Assembly: GCA_905250025.1 (NCBI GenBank)
Contig: CAJNOJ010000090.1
Coordinates: 248,001-312,000, forward strand
DNA length: 64,000 bases
Source of the DNA: Adineta ricciae
Taxonomy: Eukaryota > Rotifera > Eurotatoria > Adinetida > Adinetidae
Direction: 5' to 3'
The notes beneath the pieces are model-generated. The model saw nothing but the letters and a program-made list of their open reading frames with translations. It did not search any database and was not told where the DNA came from. A program made the translations under genes and the position numbers. Of this stretch, positions 60,450-64,000 are shown piece after piece. Positions within the stretch are counted from its first letter, which is position 1; each line of letters starts with the position of its first letter.

Positions 60450-61132
60450 CTATTAGAAAAAAAGAATATATACGTTTAGATGAAGGTCGCCATTTTTTGT
60501 TCATATTTGTGAGTATATTGAGAGGAAAAACGAATGAGATTGATATTCTCTATTGATTAATATGAAAGTGAAGGCAGAAAGAGAAATGAGCAGATCAATA
60601 AGAGATATAAATGATAGAATAGTGTGTTATAAACGTACCAAAAGAGCAATCGACAATGATACCTGTTTGGCCTGCCTCTTTCGCTTCTTCAGTCACACAT
60701 TACTGACTAGAACACAGAACGATATCGATATAACATCCTTCACACTTGACACGAACACAGAAAGCTTCACACCTTACACTATCATCAATAAAAGACAATA
60801 TACACACACATATACGTTCACAACACGTATACCAAACTCACTATCATTAATAACGGATGGCGATGAGGAAGAGTATTCCATATCTGTATTATGGTTAGTT
60901 GTCCATGAGTAGATGCTTTGTGTCTAAGTAATATTGAGAGAGAAAGAGAAAGATAGAATTGATCATCATTATCAATCATGACATTTAACAGCGAGAAAAA
61001 AATCAAACGACAACAGATACAAATGAAGCTTGACTTCGAGATTCCGTTTCGTCATTTTCTTGCGAATGAAATGATTAGATTTGTCATCATTATCTGTTTC
61101 GCAAACTTGCCTGCAGAATCGAATAAAAGCAA
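60450..61132. other. Non-coding gap or long intron
   Basis: No supported exon. This may be part of a long first intron of the formin if the exon at 62376-62879 belongs to it. Confidence 0.4.
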
Positions 61133-61342
61133 ATGAATGCGACAATGGAGGAATACAAATCGTACATATCAACTCATCGTTTAATTGTCGCGAAACTTAT
61201 ACTTCTGTTCGTTCTCGGCTGTTTCTTTTCGATCTGTTCATGTCAACTGATCATTCGACAAATTCATGCCGATAAAAAACGATTGAATGCATCGAAAAAC
61301 ATGCAACAAATGATCAATATTATTCCTGTTCAACAGACATGA
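61133..61342 (+). CDS. Small single-pass membrane protein candidate
   Basis: An intron-less frame of 69 residues from ATG 61133 to TGA 61340-61342. A short polar start (MNATMEEYKSYISTHR) is followed by one strong hydrophobic helix (LIVAKLILLFVLGCFFSICSC) and a basic C-terminal part (RQIHADKKRLNASKNMQQ). The helix could be a membrane anchor or an uncleaved signal. Third-position usage and residue mix look more like the coding exons here than like the spacer. No family is recognised. It lies on the opposite strand to the formin, possibly inside its first intron. It may still be chance. Confidence 0.35.
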   Translation: MNATMEEYKSYISTHRLIVAKLILLFVLGCFFSICSCQLIIRQIHADKKRLNASKNMQQMINIIPVQQT

Positions 61343-62375
61343 TCAACAAATTCTTCCCCAGGTCATGACGTTTTTCTCTTTTTATGAACAAAAACCCTGA
61401 TGACTAGTGTTCTTTTTCCTCTTTGTTTTACTGTTCAGCGTGTTAGTTGAACTAAAGAACGCACAAACAAACTTTGTGCACATTCATCAATGTAGAACAT
61501 TAACATCGATTCGATATCATCGATATCGAAGGTTTTGACAGACTTGAATGGATATGTTGAACATCAAGGCCATTTTACATTCCGATCAAGGTAAAAATAA
61601 TCAGAACAACAACTATGAATGCAAGCAATCGAGATAAAAAAAAATCACTTGAATTAATATGGCTTTTTCCGGAACAAAAAAAAAGAAATTGATGTTTATA
61701 ATTATTGAGTATACATCGAAAAAAGAAAAATGAATGTGCAAGAAAAAGAAAAAGATGATATCAACTATTATACAAACAGTGCGAGAGCGTTTTTCTATAG
61801 AACGAGGTGAGATGATAAATAATGATATCTAATGCAATTCGAACAGGTAATTTGAAAGCGCGCGCGCACCCGTCTATCCACACGATTGCTTCAAGAATGA
61901 CATTATAGGAAAAGAAAAATGTGTTTGTCAAACAATCTATGTCATTCGAAACATCAAATACGTATTGCATCGTGTTCAATTATGTCGATATCATTGATCG
62001 CTTTTGACATATGTATGTGTAGGAAGACCCATGATGGTTTCTGACACCTTTTTTTTTCTTTACCTCTACCCTCCTTTATTCACATACATCGAGTGAATAC
62101 AATTGATTACCTTCGTCAGATGACAAGGTTTTTTACACCTTTTTCATCATACATGGTCGTCCGACAGTATAAATAACGAATAAAACTTTGATTATCTTCG
62201 ACTTTGGTTAAAGAAAAACATATGCGAATAGAGCATTTTCCTAATAGAACGCTATGGATATTAGAGAATATGATTTCTCATGAGTATAACGAATGTAAAA
62301 TCTGTCCTGATTCATGTTAATATTGAATAGAAAGATAGATTTTGCGGAATCGGTGCAAATTTGTTTGGAACTTAC
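61343..62375. other. Non-coding gap
   Basis: AT-rich spacer with a CG-alternating stretch (GCGCGCGCGC) at about 61858-61868 and several poly-A tracts. No exon is supported. Confidence 0.5.
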
Positions 62376-62879
62376 CTGAAACAAGTCTGTCTCTTGTTGA
62401 TCTTCTCGTCGTAGAACATCAAGTCCAATTAGACATGTACAACATTGTAAAATGATTTGTTTAATCAGTGGAAGATTGTCATGACGATCTTCGAAATGCA
62501 CTAAAAACCAGTCGACTAATAAGTCACCTAAAAACAAAGTCAAATCTCGTGAACCTTCGTGGTTTTTTGGACGTGAATTTTCTCTACCGGAAAATTTTGC
62601 GTGTTTACTCGATTGTAAACATGGATGAATTAATATCGGCGACATTAAATTGTTCGAATAATTATCATCTGTAGAATTGCTCGATGTTGATTTTTTATTG
62701 TACACACCAAAAAATCGCCGCAAAACTTGTCGAACATAGTTGACATTATTCAAACGTTTATCATTGGAGTTTGTTTGATTACGAAAGTCCATGAGAGTTT
62801 GAATTTGAATGTTATTCAAATCTAAATCTGGTGTTGTTGCCGTGGAAGATAAATGAGATGGACAATTCGACTTCGACAT
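62376..62879 (-). CDS. First exon, possibly formin 5' end
   Basis: An exon of 168 codons from ATG 62879 (MSKSNCPSHLSSTATTP) to a strong donor CAG|GTAAGT at 62376. After a low-complexity start it contains NYVRQVLRRFFGVYNKK, a Ser/Asn-rich loop, and a helical block LTLFLGDLLVDWFLVHFEDR with IKQIILQCCTCLIGLDVLRR. The family is not recognised. The downstream formin has a related-looking short segment, CLGELLLEWITL, and lies on the same strand, so this may be its first exon. However, this exon ends in phase 0 while the formin exon starting at 60449 needs one carried base, so at least one more exon would be needed. It could be a separate gene. Confidence 0.5.
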
Positions 62880-63147
62880 GACTACGGAATACTATATGGT
62901 TTAAATACAACCGAATGAGGTTTTGTTTTAGTTAAATATCGAGTTATTTATCATCTAACTGAATAATATTTCGTATGAAAATATGTGAACGAATAGAAAT
63001 ACAACGTTGATAGTCGCGACGCGGGCAGAAAAGATGCCGTTAAAGAATAGGAGAATGACAATTGATGGAAGAAATAAACCAATTCTGAGCGAATATGAAC
63101 GTACGTACATTTTTTGTTTGCATTGTTCAGTTCATTTCCGATACAAA
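62880..63147. promoter_or_regulatory. Divergent promoter region with 5' UTR intron
   Basis: 268 bases between two divergent starts. A probable short 5' UTR intron of the rightward gene ends at the TTGTTCAG acceptor at about 63130. Confidence 0.4.
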
Positions 63148-64000
63148 ATGTCCAAAGAAGATGACGCATGCGATACTTCGGAAACGCTTCGCGAAGGTAG
63201 AGGATGAACTGTACGGTTTTCATCAGTATATTGACGTTTCCGTTCATTTAGACACGCATGCGATCGCTGACGAAACCAAACATCTCATGCTCGAAGCTCG
63301 TTCGAGTTTAACAACAATCATATGTAGCATTCTAGTCATGTCTTTAGTCTCAATTTTCCTTTCCACTTGGCTCGCGAAGACAATCACCAACACTCCAGCA
63401 TCATTTGGCTCCATCGTTAGCCATTATTTCGGTTTAGACCGAAATGGTAGTGAACCATATGTCACTTGGTGGACACCAAAGCATGCGAAACCGAATGAAA
63501 TCCTCTCACGACATTCTTCAATCAATAGCACTAATTTGACTGCAAAAGTTCTTCCAATAACAATTCCATATAGCGATTATCCGAATTTTCATACTATTGT
63601 TTTGCCAATGTTATTTATTTGTGCGATCCTTTTGGCCGCATTTGCCTATTATACTCGTATGAAATGTACAAATCGTGATTTCGCATGGGGTGCTGTTCCT
63701 AAAATACCATTAGGACGTGTCGACCCTAAAACAGTGGCCGTCGCTCTTGCGAAAGCTGAAGACGCTGAACTTGGCATTGACTACACCATTGTTCAAGGAA
63801 CAACTGAAGAGCCGGTAGTGTTTTCTCTAGCTGAAACGATCGAACCTCCACGAAAAGAAGGAGATATCGTTGATGAAGGCACTCAATATGAATCAGAAGA
63901 TGTTTTAAAGTAAGACGAATCGAACTTCAACTCATTATTTTACTTCGGATTTCTAGAGTGATTACTCATGTTTCATCTGCGCCTCAATTGCATAAGAATG
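63148..64000 (+). CDS. Two-TM membrane protein, unknown, 3' end cut
   Basis: Exons 63148-63196, 63252-63909 and 63957 onwards join in frame; the gene continues past the window. The start MSKEDDACDTSETLRE is chosen because the exon joint then keeps the frame. Two hydrophobic helices are present, TIICSILVMSLVSIFLSTWLA (about residues 33-54) and IVLPMLFICAILLAAFAYY (about 135-155). They are separated by about 80 residues with an N-glycosylation-like NSTNLT and a YVTWWTPKH stretch, probably extracellular or lumenal. An acidic cytoplasmic tail follows (AKAEDAELGIDY, DEGTQYESEDVLK). No family is recognised. A small adhesion or accessory subunit is possible but not supported. Confidence 0.65.

Noticed and set aside
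1-64000. tRNA, rRNA genes and CRISPR arrays
   Set aside because: No cloverleaf with a B-box-like GGTTCRA, no conserved rRNA stretch and no regularly spaced repeat-spacer array was noticed by eye; a covariance-model scan was not possible.

Overview
This is animal nuclear DNA: AT-rich, with about two dozen metazoan genes. Most introns are about 45-65 bases with GT...AG ends, intergenic gaps are mostly small, and no tRNA, rRNA, operon or CRISPR is visible. Compact genes with very short introns, conserved animal housekeeping genes, and a secreted microbial-type GH16/ricin-B-lectin gene that carries introns together suggest a bdelloid rotifer. That assignment is inference; other small invertebrates are not excluded.

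Layout. 0-8 kb: the 3' end of a TOGARAM-like TOG gene (+), degenerate coding remnants, a divergent pair of small glycine-zipper genes with TATA boxes, an inverted-repeat (MITE-like) element, and ANKRD49 (-). 8-17 kb: UBL3 (-), then tightly packed + strand genes: an ATAD5/Elg1-type clamp unloader, FAM50, aspartylglucosaminidase and RCC1L. 17-27 kb: a new secreted peptide precursor (+), then on the minus strand an ADF-H (coactosin/drebrin-like) protein, GTPBP6 (HflX) and an MTMR10-type pseudophosphatase. 27-37 kb: ARMC5 (+), then more than 4 kb of simple-sequence-rich non-coding DNA around an unrecognised low-complexity gene (+). 39-47.5 kb: SUCLA2 (-), a pentameric ligand-gated channel homologue without a Cys-loop (+), LRWD1 (-) and AKAP10 (-). 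47.9-53 kb: two tandem GH16-CBM13 genes (-), 3,610 bases apart. 53-64 kb: a GT14 (GCNT-type) glycosyltransferase (+), TRMT5 (-), a Diaphanous-type formin (-), a small membrane-protein ORF (+), a further minus-strand exon, and a two-TM protein running off the window (+).

How they relate. The genes are not a pathway; neighbours look like ordinary mixed metazoan gene order. Several act in mitochondria (RCC1L, GTPBP6, SUCLA2, and TRMT5 in part), several in cytoskeleton and signalling (TOGARAM, formin, ADF-H protein, AKAP10), and several in genome maintenance or RNA processing (ATAD5, LRWD1, FAM50). Exon structures were rebuilt by eye from splice sites, reading-frame continuity and remembered family features; where exon lengths sum to whole codons this is stated. 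The points most worth a second look are the peptide precursor at 18.1 kb, the GH16 pair (missing catalytic residues; an identical first exon against a 14 percent divergent lectin exon), the ATAD5 homologue with a broken P-loop, and the Cys-loop-less channel without a signal peptide.
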